Positions 1-9,544 are shown, counted from the first letter of the stretch. The stretch is 64,000 bases of DNA from Oxalobacter formigenes (GCF_027158485.1 NZ_JAMKYJ010000003.1), one strand, 5' to 3'. Program-made: numbers and translations. The notes: a model not told the origin generated them from the sequence alone.

Positions 1-288
1 TCTGTCATCCTGCTAATGATCATGCTTGCCACCGGTTATAACGCCTCGGTCGTCATTCTCATCTCATTTTTCGTGATTTCATTTTTCCTGCCGACATTCC
101 TGGATAAAAATCCTGTTTTGAGATCATTTGGCGTGACATTTTTCGTTCTGGCAATGACAGAAATATCGCATTACTGGAACGATCCGGTTTATTCGCCCTT
201 GTTCGAACGTCTTTACGAAACACTGATCGGCGGTTTGCTCGCGATAATAACCAGTATCATCCTGAAACAGGTCCGTGCCATCCAATAA
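1..288 (+). CDS. FUSC-like membrane protein, C-terminal end (partial)
   Basis: The reading frame is open from the first base, so this is the tail of a gene that begins outside the window. The visible ~95 residues form three or four hydrophobic segments and end in ERLYETLIGGLLAII, which resembles the closing segment of fusaric-acid-resistance (FUSC/aromatic acid exporter) proteins, where an R-x-x-x-T-L-x-G motif leads into the last membrane helix. Methionines near bases 16-24 are internal and should not be taken as starts. A second, complete FUSC protein lies at 7434-9470. The family call rests on a short tail and is moderate. Confidence 0.5.
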   Translation, partial: SVILLMIMLATGYNASVVILISFFVISFFLPTFLDKNPVLRSFGVTFFVLAMTEISHYWNDPVYSPLFERLYETLIGGLLAIITSIILKQVRAIQ

Positions 289-335
289 AAAATCGTTTTT
301 ACAAAACGGTTTTATCGACTTGCTCATCAAATCGT

Positions 336-878
336 TCATGTCCCGGGCTTTTTGATCGAATACATGTAATGCGTGACCATTCTGCCCATTACACTGCGAA
401 AGGCCGTTCCGGTAATCCGCATGCCGTTTCGTCTTGCCACCGCACGCGATGGCACATTGTCCGCCCGGATAACGGAATAAACCGTATCCATACCAAGCAC
501 GGCAAAAGCATAATCCCGGCAGGCGATCGCCGCTTCGGTCGCGAAACCCCGATGCCAGAATTCCTTTTCGAACATGTATCCGATTTCAGGAAGCTCCTCA
601 TCACCATACACCTGCATCGAAATACCGGCATGGCCGATCATCTTGCCTGTTTCCTTCAAAACGACAGCCCACATTCCGAAGCCCTCCTGCGCATAACACT
701 GAATTTGCCTTTTCAGCCATGACCCGATCTCCCTGTCTGAAAAAACGCGCTCATAGGCATAAGTCACATCGCTATCCTGCAATACCCTGCATAAGCCGGG
801 CAAATCGTCATCGACCAGCTCGCGAAGCAGCAGTCTTCCGGTTTCGGCAATGATGGCGGGAACATTTTTTTCTGTCAT
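336..878 (-). CDS. GNAT acetyltransferase, RimJ/RimL type
   Basis: 180 residues with the layout of RimJ/RimL-type N-acetyltransferases. It has an N-terminal TGRLLLREL strand, a central IGHAGI strand, the acetyl-CoA binding loop HRGFATEA around residues 110-117, and a late NVPSRAVARRNGM helix that matches the N-x-x-S-x-x-V-x-x-x-x-G pattern of the family. Such enzymes move acetyl groups to protein N-termini or small amines; the substrate cannot be told from sequence. It converges with the FUSC tail to its left and diverges from the mdaB-like gene to its right. It is probably a single-gene unit. Confidence 0.8.
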   Translation of the reverse strand: MTEKNVPAIIAETGRLLLRELVDDDLPGLCRVLQDSDVTYAYERVFSDREIGSWLKRQIQCYAQEGFGMWAVVLKETGKMIGHAGISMQVYGDEELPEIGYMFEKEFWHRGFATEAAIACRDYAFAVLGMDTVYSVIRADNVPSRAVARRNGMRITGTAFRSVMGRMVTHYMYSIKKPGT

Positions 879-1052
879 GAGATAAAACGGTGTGGCCTGT
901 TTTCTGTCATATTAAAGATAAAAATGCCGGAATACAAAAAACGGCCCATTTCATATTCGTGATAATTCCACATTGAAAAACGGCATTTCAACCCAATGTT
1001 CACCCTGAACCGACCATAACGACAGAACCTTTACTGCCAGAAAGAAAAAAAC

Positions 1053-1637
1053 ATGAGCAAAATCCTGATTATCAACGCATCGAAAAACTTCGGCCATTCA
1101 CAAGGCAAACTGAACGACTTCCTGACTGACCTGGCAAAAGAAACCCTGACCGCGCTGGGTCATGAGGTCAAGACAACCCGCATCGACGACGGCTACGACA
1201 CGACAAAAGAAGTCGAAAAATTCCTCTGGGCCGATTCCGTCATCTACCAATTTCCGGCATGGTGGATGGAAGCCCCCTGGATCATGAAAAAGTACGTCGA
1301 CGAAGTCTTCACGGCAGGACACGGCAAATTGTATGAAAGCGATGGGCGCACCCGAAGCGACGCCAGCAAAAAATACGGCTCGGGCGGCCTTATACAGGGC
1401 AAAAAATACATGTTTTCAATGACATGGAACGCTCCGGCCGAAGCTTTCACCGAACCGGGACAGTTCTTCGAAGGCAAAGGCATAGACGCCGACCTTTTCC
1501 CGTTCCATAAAGCCAACCAGTTCCTCGGCATGAGTCCTTTGTCGACATTCATGTGCAACGACGTCATGAAAGAACCTCAAATCGACAGGGATGTCATTCG
1601 ATACAAGGCCCATCTGGAAAAAAACTTTCCAAAATAA
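1053..1637 (+). CDS. mdaB: MdaB-like NAD(P)H:quinone oxidoreductase
   Basis: 194 residues, close to E. coli MdaB (193). The flavodoxin-like fold is shown by ILIINASKNF at the N terminus (flavin phosphate site) and FPAWWMEAPWIMKKYVDEVF around residues 67-86, a signature of MdaB/NQO-type enzymes. They reduce quinones with two electrons from NAD(P)H, avoiding semiquinone radicals. The gene stands alone, with no operon partner within 160 bp downstream. An oxidative-stress role would suit an anaerobe, but this is inferred from the family. Confidence 0.88.
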   Translation: MSKILIINASKNFGHSQGKLNDFLTDLAKETLTALGHEVKTTRIDDGYDTTKEVEKFLWADSVIYQFPAWWMEAPWIMKKYVDEVFTAGHGKLYESDGRTRSDASKKYGSGGLIQGKKYMFSMTWNAPAEAFTEPGQFFEGKGIDADLFPFHKANQFLGMSPLSTFMCNDVMKEPQIDRDVIRYKAHLEKNFPK

Positions 1638-1682
1638 ACAGGCAGTTCTTCATACGTATTTATGAAAACTGCATCCATAATC

Positions 1683-1718
1683 CCTTCACGCCGCGTTCTC
1701 AAACTGCCGGCGTGAAGG
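1683..1718 (+). terminator. Hairpin downstream of mdaB
   Basis: A perfect 11-bp inverted repeat (1683-1693 with 1708-1718) with a 14-nt loop lies 45 bp after the mdaB stop. No run of T follows, so it may be a transcript 3'-end structure rather than a classic intrinsic terminator. Confidence 0.4.
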
Positions 1719-1866
1719 CGTGATTTATCTCTGCAATTCATTGAACAGGCGCACAAAGCGGCTCTTTACGAAACAGGTTTTCGACATTTGTCAGAAATGA
1801 GTGAATCAAGTGAACTCATACTTGAACCATCACCCGAAAAGCAACGTCACCTGTATTGAGGCCAAC

Positions 1867-2361
1867 ATGACAACAGCCCGAACACATTCATTTTCCTTTT
1901 CAGGCATTTTCAAAATCATCATCCCGATTGTTATCTGTCTTCTGGTGGGTGCGCTGGCAGGCTACCTTCAGCAAAGTTCAATACAGAACTGGTACCCGCA
2001 CCTGAACAAGCCGCTGCTGACCCCTCCCAATGCCGTTTTTCCGATTGCATGGACCATTCTTTACATATTCATGGGCCTGTCCATCGGCCTGGTCTACCTG
2101 ACAGATAGTGACCAGAAACCGGCACTGCGCAACCTGTTCATTTTCCAGCTATTTCTGAACTTTTTGTGGAGCATGATTTTTTTCGTCCGGCAGAACATTA
2201 CGGGTGGCCTGATCTGTATCGTCCTGCTTGACTGGCTGGTCATCTGGTATGCCTTCAGGGCGTGGCCCATCCGAAAATTGTCTTCCATTCTTTTCTGGCC
2301 TTACATCGCCTGGCTCGGCTTCGCCACCTATCTGAACCTGTTCATCTATCTCCACAACTAG
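1867..2361 (+). CDS. tspO: TspO/MBR family protein
   Basis: About 164 residues, five predicted membrane helices. The diagnostic segment is NKPLLTPPNAVFPIAWTILY, matching the conserved P-x-W-x-F-P-x-x-W-T/x-LY loop of TspO/peripheral benzodiazepine receptor homologues, which bind porphyrins and cholesterol-like ligands. The frame extends up to a GTG at 1801, but the ATG at 1867 has a TTGAGG ribosome site 5 nt upstream, and starting there gives the normal family length. The DUF1275 gene follows after 11 bp, so the two are likely co-transcribed. A tetrapyrrole role could connect to the heme locus at 42-52 kb, but this is inference. Confidence 0.87.
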   Translation: MTTARTHSFSFSGIFKIIIPIVICLLVGALAGYLQQSSIQNWYPHLNKPLLTPPNAVFPIAWTILYIFMGLSIGLVYLTDSDQKPALRNLFIFQLFLNFLWSMIFFVRQNITGGLICIVLLDWLVIWYAFRAWPIRKLSSILFWPYIAWLGFATYLNLFIYLHN

Positions 2362-2372
2362 CAAACGACTTG

Positions 2373-3101
2373 ATGGAACCCGGGAAAAAAGCTGAAAACC
2401 GGATCGGATACCAAAGCATTCCGCAAACGGATTCCCTTGGCCGCAACATTTTTTATGTCATCGCACTGACCATCGTAGCCGGATTTGTCGAAGTCACCGG
2501 TTATATGGACTGTGAAGGCCTTTACGCCTCCATCATGACAGGCAACACCGTTCAGCTCGGCATGAATTTCACCCATGCCGAGTGGGTCAAATTCGGGCTG
2601 GTCGGCTATGCCATCGCCCTGTTTTTTGTAGCGTGCAGTATTGCCAGCCTGATCCGGCGACACCTTGCCAATCCGCTCATGGAACTGGTCATCATGTCAG
2701 GAGTACTCTCGCTTGCCTGCCTCGTGAGGCTCGACCCTTCCCTGAATCTGGTTCTTGAATTGCCTCTATTGTCATTGGCGCTTGCCATGCAGGGCGAAAC
2801 GATTGCCCGTTTCGGCGGGGTTTCCCTTCAAACACTCGTCGTGACCAATAACATCGTCAAATTCTCAGACGCCTTTACCGGACGCTTCATATCGCGCCGT
2901 TTCCTCGAAAAGACCGGACAGAAAGTCCCCACCCTCCCCGAAGCCGTATTACCGGGAATATCCTGGCTGACCTATTCCGTCGCCGCCGCCATTGCCGCGC
3001 TCGCAAACAGCCTGACACCATTTACCCTTCTTGTTCCTGCCATCATCATCCTTGTCGTCGCAGCCGATTTGAGAAAACTGCCGACAAGCTCAACTCATTG
3101 A
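2373..3101 (+). CDS. YoaK-like (DUF1275/UPF0700) membrane protein
   Basis: 242 residues with about six hydrophobic segments. The stretch GYMDCEGLYASIMTGNTVQLG (roughly residues 45-65) matches the DUF1275 signature: an early acidic residue followed by a conserved TGN-x-V-x-LG. Function in this family is unknown. The ATG at 2373 is chosen because earlier in-frame starts lie inside tspO; its ribosome site is weak, which suggests translational coupling to tspO 11 bp upstream. Confidence 0.78.
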   Translation: MEPGKKAENRIGYQSIPQTDSLGRNIFYVIALTIVAGFVEVTGYMDCEGLYASIMTGNTVQLGMNFTHAEWVKFGLVGYAIALFFVACSIASLIRRHLANPLMELVIMSGVLSLACLVRLDPSLNLVLELPLLSLALAMQGETIARFGGVSLQTLVVTNNIVKFSDAFTGRFISRRFLEKTGQKVPTLPEAVLPGISWLTYSVAAAIAALANSLTPFTLLVPAIIILVVAADLRKLPTSSTH

Positions 3102-3218
3102 CGCGATACGCTCGACAAATTCCCAAAAAAACATAAACTGTGCAGTAAAGTATGTCATACTATTAAACATGAATTTAATATGAATATTTAAATCCCACTA
3201 TTCTGCGAGGAGAAAAAT

Positions 3219-3905
3219 ATGTCCGACGATATGCAGACCGCCGTCGATGCCGTCATCAAAAGCCGCAAATCCATACGTGCCTTCAAAAAAGACCCCGTCG
3301 ATCCCAAACTGGTCGAACATATTCTGGAAGTTGCCTCTCGCGCCCCGTCCGGTTCCAACATGCAGCCCTGGAACGTTTATGTCCTGACCGGAAATGCCCT
3401 GAAACGGGTTGTCGATGCGACATGCAAAGCCTTCGACAGCGGAAAAAAATATGAAGGCGAATACAAATATTATCCTGACACATTTTTTGAGCCGTACCTG
3501 TCCCGCCGCCGTCAAATGGGCTGGAGCATGTACGGCATCCTTGGCATCGAAAAAGGTGAACACGAGAAAGCGCGTCTTCAGCAGAAAAGGAATTACATGT
3601 TCTTCGACGCTCCTGTCGGACTCATCTTTACCATGAACCGTGGTTTGCCATTCGGCTGTTTCATCGAATACGGCATGTTCATGGACAATATCATGCTATC
3701 GGCAAAAAGCCATGGACTCGATACCTGTCCGCAAGGAGGATGGAGTGACTACCATGAAGTTCTGCGCGAGGTCTTGCCCATCAAACCGGAAGAACTTGTT
3801 GTTGATGGAATGGCACTCGGTTATGCCGATACCGAAGCGACGATTTATAAACTGGAAACGGAACGCGAACCCGTATCGTCATTCACACAGTTTATCGATA
3901 AATAA
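3219..3905 (+). CDS. Nitroreductase family protein
   Basis: 228 residues. The FMN-binding motifs SRKSIRAF (residues 14-21) and APSGSNMQPW (42-51) and the C-terminal LGYADTEA are typical of oxygen-insensitive nitroreductases and related flavin enzymes using NAD(P)H. The start has a clear GAGGAG-type ribosome site (3206-3212). An unusual insertion around residues 75-120, rich in Tyr, Lys and Arg, resembles the longer nitroreductases of anaerobes. It is transcribed alone and converges with the TetR gene. Substrate unknown. Confidence 0.87.
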   Translation: MSDDMQTAVDAVIKSRKSIRAFKKDPVDPKLVEHILEVASRAPSGSNMQPWNVYVLTGNALKRVVDATCKAFDSGKKYEGEYKYYPDTFFEPYLSRRRQMGWSMYGILGIEKGEHEKARLQQKRNYMFFDAPVGLIFTMNRGLPFGCFIEYGMFMDNIMLSAKSHGLDTCPQGGWSDYHEVLREVLPIKPEELVVDGMALGYADTEATIYKLETEREPVSSFTQFIDK

Positions 3906-3933
3906 GCGGCCATCACGTCCCGGGACAAGCCGT

Positions 3934-4617
3934 TCAGTCTTTCTTGCCTGTGTTGACACCGTATGCCGCCAGAAACACCCTGACGGCATCGGCAACGCTC
4001 TTTTGCATCTCTTCGTCGGAAGGCGCTTTCACCAGTTCAAAAAGACAGCGTTCGTACCAGCGTGCATTCAACAGACTGCGCAAATGCGTAGCTGCCGCAT
4101 ACGCATCCATGTCAGGCCTGAGCTGGCCTTTTTTCATGGCCTTTTCCAGAAAAACGGTAATCAGTTCGATTGTTTTCCCGGGACCATGCTCATAGAAATA
4201 GTGTCCGATCTCCGGCCGGTACGACTCGGCCAGCAATGCTCGCCTGACCGCAAGAACCTTCGGGGAATAAATAAAGGCAATGAATTTCTCGCCAAAACGT
4301 TTCAAAATACTCCCAATATCGTCGTCAGGGCGTTCCAGTTCCAGAAAAGCTTCTGAAGCCTTCTGTCTCGAGTCATCCATAATGGCAGGTTCTTCCAGAA
4401 AAGACGAAATCGTTTCGTTCTTATCCAGTGAAACACGACGGACGACTTCCAGAAAAATCGCTTCCTTGGAAGGGAAATAACTGTACAGGGTCATTTTCGA
4501 GCCACCCAGCCGGGCTGCGATCGCATTCATGGAGGCATTGTGAAAACCCATATCCCGAAAAACGGCCGTCGCCGCATCCAGAATGGCTTCCCTCTTCTCT
4601 TCCGTCCTCTTTTTCAT
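3934..4617 (-). CDS. TetR-family repressor, divergent from emrAB
   Basis: 227 residues from the ATG at 4617 (an ATG at 4638 would add seven). The N-terminal helix-turn-helix (AILDAATAVFRDMGFHNASM through MTLYSYFPSKEAIF) is standard TetR/AcrR. The C-terminal half is the variable ligand-binding domain. It is transcribed away from the emrA-emrB-FUSC set, with about 180 bp between them containing an inverted repeat and direct repeats. It therefore most likely represses that pump and is released by a pump substrate. Confidence 0.88.
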   Translation of the reverse strand: MKKRTEEKREAILDAATAVFRDMGFHNASMNAIAARLGGSKMTLYSYFPSKEAIFLEVVRRVSLDKNETISSFLEEPAIMDDSRQKASEAFLELERPDDDIGSILKRFGEKFIAFIYSPKVLAVRRALLAESYRPEIGHYFYEHGPGKTIELITVFLEKAMKKGQLRPDMDAYAAATHLRSLLNARWYERCLFELVKAPSDEEMQKSVADAVRVFLAAYGVNTGKKD

Positions 4618-4651
4618 CCCGCATCCCGAAAACAACATCTGTTACAAACCA

Positions 4652-4700
4652 TACCGACCGGTACAGTTTACATAAAATGGACTGCGTAGTACAGTTTACA
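4652..4700 (+). promoter_or_regulatory. Putative TetR operator and promoter region of emrAB
   Basis: TACCG-AC-CGGTA (4652-4663) is an inverted repeat of the kind bound by TetR/AcrR proteins. GTACAGTTTACA occurs twice as an exact 12-bp direct repeat (4661-4672 and 4689-4700). The first repeat contains TTTACA (4667-4672), a good -35, followed 17 bp later by TACAGT (4690-4695) as a -10 inside the second repeat. Operator overlap with the -35 box would explain repression. Confidence 0.5.
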
Positions 4701-4796
4701 AAAATTCATGCCGGAAATAAATTTCATTTCCAGACCGGTTTCTGCATAAAATGATTGGTTACGCATGGATACAGGAAATGTTTGTAAAGGAAAAAA

Positions 4797-5765
4797 ATGG
4801 ATTCGGAACCATCGCAGATCATCGACAAACCCGCAAAAAAACCGGATTCCCCTCGCGCCAGACGCCTTAAGATTCTGGCGGGCATCGTCGTCCTTTGCGG
4901 CATCGTTTACGGTGCCTACTGGTATTTTTACGCCTCGAACTTCGTCTCGACCGACAACGCCTATACGGCAACCGAAGTCGCACAGGTCACATCCGCCGTT
5001 TCCGGCATCATCAGGGAAGTCAACGTCGTCGATACGCAATCCGTCAAAAAAGGCGACATCCTCGTCATCATCGACGATACAGACGCAAAACTCGCCTTAA
5101 ATCAGGCGGAAGCCGACTGTGCGAAGGCAAGAGCGGAACTGGCCTCGGCCCAATCCGATTACAAACGCGCAGCCGTCGATCTCAAACGGCGTAACGCCCT
5201 GATTGCAATCGGTGCCGTTTCCGGTGACGAACTGACCAAAACCGAGAATGCCCATACGTCCAGTGTCGCCGCCATAGAGTCAGCCAAAGCCGCCATCGCA
5301 CAGGCTACAGCGCGCATCGATCAGGCCAAAGTCGATCTTTCGCGCACCGTCATCCGTGCTCCCGTTGACGGTACCGTTGCCAAACGGACCGTACAGGTCG
5401 GACAAAAAATACCTGCCGATGCACAACTGCTGGTCGTCGTTCCCGTGCAGGACATGCATGTGGACGCCAACTTCAAGGAAGGGCAACTTGAAAAAGTCCG
5501 TACCGGCCAGAAAGCGGAACTCTATTCCGACCTGTATGGCAAATCGGTCATCTATCACGGCACAGTCGAAGGTTTTTCCGGCGGAACGGGTTCCGCATTT
5601 GCGCTGATCCCGGCCCAGAACGCAACAGGCAACTGGATCAAGGTCGTCCAGCGTCTCCCGACACGAATCAAACTCGATCCGGAAGAACTGAAAGCCAACC
5701 CGCTGCAGGTCGGGCTTTCCATGACCGTCACGATTGACACGAGAGAAAAGGCATCGGACAAATAA
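4797..5765 (+). CDS. emrA: EmrA-type membrane fusion protein
   Basis: 322 residues, HlyD/EmrA family periplasmic adaptor. It has a short cytoplasmic N terminus, one membrane helix at about residues 24-46, then FVSTDNAYTATEVAQVTSAVSG, the first half of the lipoyl-like domain. A long Ala-rich alpha-helical hairpin (about 100-185) and the returning APVDGTVAKRTVQVGQ half follow. It bridges the inner-membrane pump EmrB to an outer-membrane channel. AAAGGAAAAAA precedes the ATG. emrB begins 9 bp after the stop. No TolC-like channel gene is in the window. Confidence 0.92.
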   Translation: MDSEPSQIIDKPAKKPDSPRARRLKILAGIVVLCGIVYGAYWYFYASNFVSTDNAYTATEVAQVTSAVSGIIREVNVVDTQSVKKGDILVIIDDTDAKLALNQAEADCAKARAELASAQSDYKRAAVDLKRRNALIAIGAVSGDELTKTENAHTSSVAAIESAKAAIAQATARIDQAKVDLSRTVIRAPVDGTVAKRTVQVGQKIPADAQLLVVVPVQDMHVDANFKEGQLEKVRTGQKAELYSDLYGKSVIYHGTVEGFSGGTGSAFALIPAQNATGNWIKVVQRLPTRIKLDPEELKANPLQVGLSMTVTIDTREKASDK

Positions 5766-5774
5766 CCCGGAATC

Positions 5775-7340
5775 ATGAACATGGCCACCAGCACCCCCAT
5801 GCCGTCGATGTCGGCTTTGAACACGGGAAACGACAAACCGTTGCAAGGCAATATGCTTTGGTTCGTCGCCATCCTGCTTTCATGCGCCAACTTCATCGCT
5901 GTGCTGGACATGACGATCGCCAATGTCTCCGTTTCCAGCATCGCCGGCAACCTTGGCGTCACGACCAGTCAGGGTACATGGGTCATCACTTCCTACGCGG
6001 TTGCCGAAGCCATCACCGTCCCCCTGACCGGCTGGCTGGCCGCCCGTTTCGGAGCTGTGCGTGTATTTTGCACCGCCATGGCCTGCTTCGGCATCTGTTC
6101 CGCCATGTGCGGTTTTGCCAACTCGCTGGCTTTTCTGGTCGTCGCCCGCGTTTGCCAGGGACTCTCCGGCGGCCCGATGATGCCATTGACGCAAACCCTG
6201 CTCTTGCGCATCTTCCCGCGTGAAAAGGCAATGGCCGCCAACGGGCTTTGGGCCATGACGACCCTGACGGCCCCGGTTATCGGCCCCATCCTCGGCGGGT
6301 ACATCTGCGACAATTTCCACTGGTCATGGATCTTCTTCATCAACGTCCCGATCGCCCTTGTCTGCAGCTGGCTGGCATGGAAACTGCTGAAACGTTTCGA
6401 ACGGGGACTCGTCCGTTCGCCAATCGACGTCATCGGCCTTGTCCTGATGATCGTCTGGATCGGCGCCTTCCAGATCATGCTTGATGAAGGCAAGGATCTC
6501 GACTGGTTCTCATCGAACTATATCGTCGCACTGGCCATCATCGCCGCAGTCGGCTTCGTTGCCTTCATGATCTGGGAACTGGGTGAGAAACACCCTGTCG
6601 TCAACCTCTCCGTATTCCGGCACAGGGGTTATTCCGTCTGCGTGTTTACCATCAGCCTTGCATTCGGCGGCTATTTCGCCGCCAACGTCATCACCCCGCT
6701 CTGGTTACAGAATTTCATGAACTATACCCCGACATGGTCGGGAGAAACGACAGCATGGAGCGGCGTTTCCGCTTTCCTTGTCGCTCCTCTTGCCGCTTAC
6801 TGGGCCAGAAAAACCGATCCCAGACGGCTCATCTTTTGCGGCCTTCTATGGCTCGGGCTGGTGACGTTCGCACGATGTTTTTTAAATACCGATGCATCCT
6901 ACTGGTGGGTTGCGCTTCCGATTCTGCTGATGGGTTTCGGCAGTCCCTTCTTCTTCGTGCCGCTGATCGGGCTGGCCCTGTTGAACGTCAATGAAGATGA
7001 AACCGCCTCTGCTGCGGGACTGATGACTTTCCTGCGAACCCTGTCCGGCGCATTCGCCACCTCACTGGTCAATACTTCCTGGGAAGACAAGATTAACTAT
7101 AATCATGCTGAACTGGCAGGGCTCGTCGATCGGGGTGGCGAATATTTGAGGCAACTGACCGATAGCGGTCTCTCCACTGAAACGGCCCGGGGAATGATCA
7201 ATAACGTCGTTACCAACCAGAGCGCCATGCTCGCGACCAATCAGGTCATGATGATCGTCAGCGTCTGTCTCATACTGTCTGCCTTTTCCATCTGGCTGGC
7301 GCCACGGGAAGGCAGAAAAACGCAAAGCGTCGAAAAATAA
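5775..7340 (+). CDS. emrB: EmrB-type DHA2 multidrug MFS transporter
   Basis: 521 residues with about 14 membrane helices, as expected for DHA2 drug:proton antiporters. Helix 1 carries LDMTIANVSVSSI, the family D1 motif. Motif C appears as APVIGPILGGYI in helix 5. LAARFGAVRVF follows helix 2 as the A-loop. It pairs with EmrA directly upstream in one operon. The substrate is unknown; fatty acids, uncouplers and bile-type compounds are common for the family and would suit a gut bacterium. Control is probably by the divergent TetR protein. Confidence 0.93.
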   Translation: MNMATSTPMPSMSALNTGNDKPLQGNMLWFVAILLSCANFIAVLDMTIANVSVSSIAGNLGVTTSQGTWVITSYAVAEAITVPLTGWLAARFGAVRVFCTAMACFGICSAMCGFANSLAFLVVARVCQGLSGGPMMPLTQTLLLRIFPREKAMAANGLWAMTTLTAPVIGPILGGYICDNFHWSWIFFINVPIALVCSWLAWKLLKRFERGLVRSPIDVIGLVLMIVWIGAFQIMLDEGKDLDWFSSNYIVALAIIAAVGFVAFMIWELGEKHPVVNLSVFRHRGYSVCVFTISLAFGGYFAANVITPLWLQNFMNYTPTWSGETTAWSGVSAFLVAPLAAYWARKTDPRRLIFCGLLWLGLVTFARCFLNTDASYWWVALPILLMGFGSPFFFVPLIGLALLNVNEDETASAAGLMTFLRTLSGAFATSLVNTSWEDKINYNHAELAGLVDRGGEYLRQLTDSGLSTETARGMINNVVTNQSAMLATNQVMMIVSVCLILSAFSIWLAPREGRKTQSVEK

Positions 7341-7433
7341 ACGCTTTATCATTCAAAGCGGACACAGGAAAAAAACCGGAAAAATCACCACTGAAACTGT
7401 CCATGAACCAGTACGTAATACTGGAGGAAACGC

Positions 7434-9470
7434 ATGTTGGAACTTGGTCCCGTACTGTTCGAAAACCTTCTCTATTCCGCCAAGTGTTTTGCGGCGGCGA
7501 TGCTTGCCATTTATCTGGCATTGAAAATGGGCTTGCCCAAGCCTTTCTGGGCACTCACAACCGTCTATGTCGTCTCGGCGCAGCCATTTTCAGGAATCAT
7601 CCGTTCAAGAAGCCTCTACCGTATGATCGGCACTATTATCGCTGCCATTGCGATCGTCATTGGTGTACCGCTCTTCTTCAATTACCGGCTCCTCTTTCTC
7701 ATCGTCATCGCCTTTTGGGTGGGTGGTTGCATCTATCTGTCACTGATGGACAGGACTCCGCGCTCCTATATCTTCAGGCTGGCCGCCTACACCGCCGGGA
7801 TCATTGCCTTTCCATTACTCCAGAGCCCCGACATCATGTCAGCGTCCGCTCCCTTCGATCAGGCTCTCTCGCGGGTGGAAGAAATCATATTGGGCATCGT
7901 GTGTGCTGCCGTCATCCATACTGTCGTCTTCCCTCGCAGCATCGACAAGATATTGCTTTCCGGACTGGATAATTCTTTCTCATATGCCCTTCAATGGCTT
8001 CGGGGGATTTTGATAAACCAGTATCTTGAAAAGGGGCGGCAACGTCTCAAGCTGTCGCAGGACGTCACAGCATCCCGCCTGCTGGCAACACACGTACCAT
8101 ATGATCCATCCAGTCTGCGATGGTATTCGCGGATCATCAATATCTTTCATGACCGGCTGGCGCTGCTCATCATGACAGGCGCCGAACTGGAGGAATATAA
8201 AAAAAATCTGGAAGATTTTTACCCCGAACTCATCACCTATGACTGGCAAAAAATGAACGACGAAATTGCCGAATGGAGCAAAGACGGGCCATTCACTCAT
8301 GAGAGAAGCGAATCCCTTCGCGAAAAAATCAGAGCCATCACCCCGCGTGTCCACGCCGGCTCCCCCTGGAACCATTACCTCTTGCTGCACTATGCCGTTC
8401 TGCTTCACAAAACCGTCAATATCGTTGAATCCTGCCATCACTGGCGAGAAAGAATCGAAACGGAAAGAAAAAACGAAAAACCCGCCCGGAAACCCTCCGC
8501 CACATCCGTTTCCAACACTTTTTTGCAAACAGAAAAAAAACTGGCTTTCAGAACAGCTCTGGCCGCTGCACTCGGTACCGTTATCGGATCAGCCGTCTGG
8601 ATCATCAGTGGCTGGCCCGAAGGGTATTACATTCCGACATACGCTTGCATTATCTGCTGTATTTTCGCCATGATCGACGATCCGGCTTCCAACGCAAAAG
8701 GAGCATTCAAATCAATCCTTGTCATGGCCCCCATATGTATCCTCTATTTATGGCTGGCACTTCCTTACACCAATTCTTTCGAAATGCTTTGCCTTGCACT
8801 GGCCCCTTTCCTGCTGGCAATGGGTTATCTAACCATCAAACCCGCCCATGGATTACGTCCCTCTCTCATGGTCGCTGCCCTATCGGGAATGCTGATGGCA
8901 TACGATCACGGCATTCCTGACGCCGACGCCTTTTTCAACAGCCAACTGGCACAGCTGATCGGGATGGGACTCGGCATCGTACTGATAACCGTTCTCCGCC
9001 GGATCGATCTCGAAAAAATGGCCTATTATCTGGCAGAAGCCTGCTGGGTAGAAAATGCCTCAATCGGGCAGGCAGCAAAACCGCCGTCGATCCACACCCT
9101 TGCCGTCCGGATGACAGACCGCATTTCCCTTATTGTGTCCCACCTCTCTTCAGTAAAAGACAGGCAACGGATAAGCTCACTCCACCTTATCCGGGACATA
9201 TTGACCAGCATGGACATGGCCGAACTCAAAAGGCTCGAAACCTTTCTTGACGAAAACAAAATACCCGTAGAACCCCTGCTGGCTACGCTAGGCGATCATT
9301 TCAGGCAAAAACTGGACAATCCGTCCCGTTCTCCCGAAGAGATACTGGCACCTCTGGATAGCTGTCTTCACAAACTTGCCGAAATGGAAAACTCCATACC
9401 GAGAAATCAGGCCATTTCAACACTGGTCGGAATCCGCAACGATCTTTTTCCATCCCTTGCGTTTACCTGA
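7434..9470 (+). CDS. FUSC/AaeB-like exporter subunit
   Basis: 678 residues with two membrane blocks (about residues 10-170 and 365-510) separated and followed by soluble domains, the organisation of FUSC/AaeB aromatic-acid exporters. FWALTTVYVVSAQPFSG after helix 1 is a typical FUSC motif. The start has a strong CTGGAGG site (7421-7427). It lies 93 bp after emrB on the same strand, without an obvious terminator between them, so it may be part of the same TetR-controlled unit. Whether it works with EmrA is unknown. Confidence 0.85.
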   Translation: MLELGPVLFENLLYSAKCFAAAMLAIYLALKMGLPKPFWALTTVYVVSAQPFSGIIRSRSLYRMIGTIIAAIAIVIGVPLFFNYRLLFLIVIAFWVGGCIYLSLMDRTPRSYIFRLAAYTAGIIAFPLLQSPDIMSASAPFDQALSRVEEIILGIVCAAVIHTVVFPRSIDKILLSGLDNSFSYALQWLRGILINQYLEKGRQRLKLSQDVTASRLLATHVPYDPSSLRWYSRIINIFHDRLALLIMTGAELEEYKKNLEDFYPELITYDWQKMNDEIAEWSKDGPFTHERSESLREKIRAITPRVHAGSPWNHYLLLHYAVLLHKTVNIVESCHHWRERIETERKNEKPARKPSATSVSNTFLQTEKKLAFRTALAAALGTVIGSAVWIISGWPEGYYIPTYACIICCIFAMIDDPASNAKGAFKSILVMAPICILYLWLALPYTNSFEMLCLALAPFLLAMGYLTIKPAHGLRPSLMVAALSGMLMAYDHGIPDADAFFNSQLAQLIGMGLGIVLITVLRRIDLEKMAYYLAEACWVENASIGQAAKPPSIHTLAVRMTDRISLIVSHLSSVKDRQRISSLHLIRDILTSMDMAELKRLETFLDENKIPVEPLLATLGDHFRQKLDNPSRSPEEILAPLDSCLHKLAEMENSIPRNQAISTLVGIRNDLFPSLAFT

Positions 9471-9525
9471 AATCAGGACATTCAAGTATCTGCCGCCGGT
9501 TGCGCAAGCCACAAAAAATGATAGT

Positions 9526-9544
9526 GGTCTGGAATATCCAGACC
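9526..9544 (+). terminator. Hairpin after the FUSC gene
   Basis: A perfect 8-bp stem (GGTCTGGA / TCCAGACC) with a 3-nt loop lies 55 bp after the FUSC stop and is followed by a short, weak T run. It is a plausible but imperfect terminator. A second hairpin, CCTGTTTT-C-AAAACAGG-like, is at 9603-9620 just before the putative antitoxin. Confidence 0.35.
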
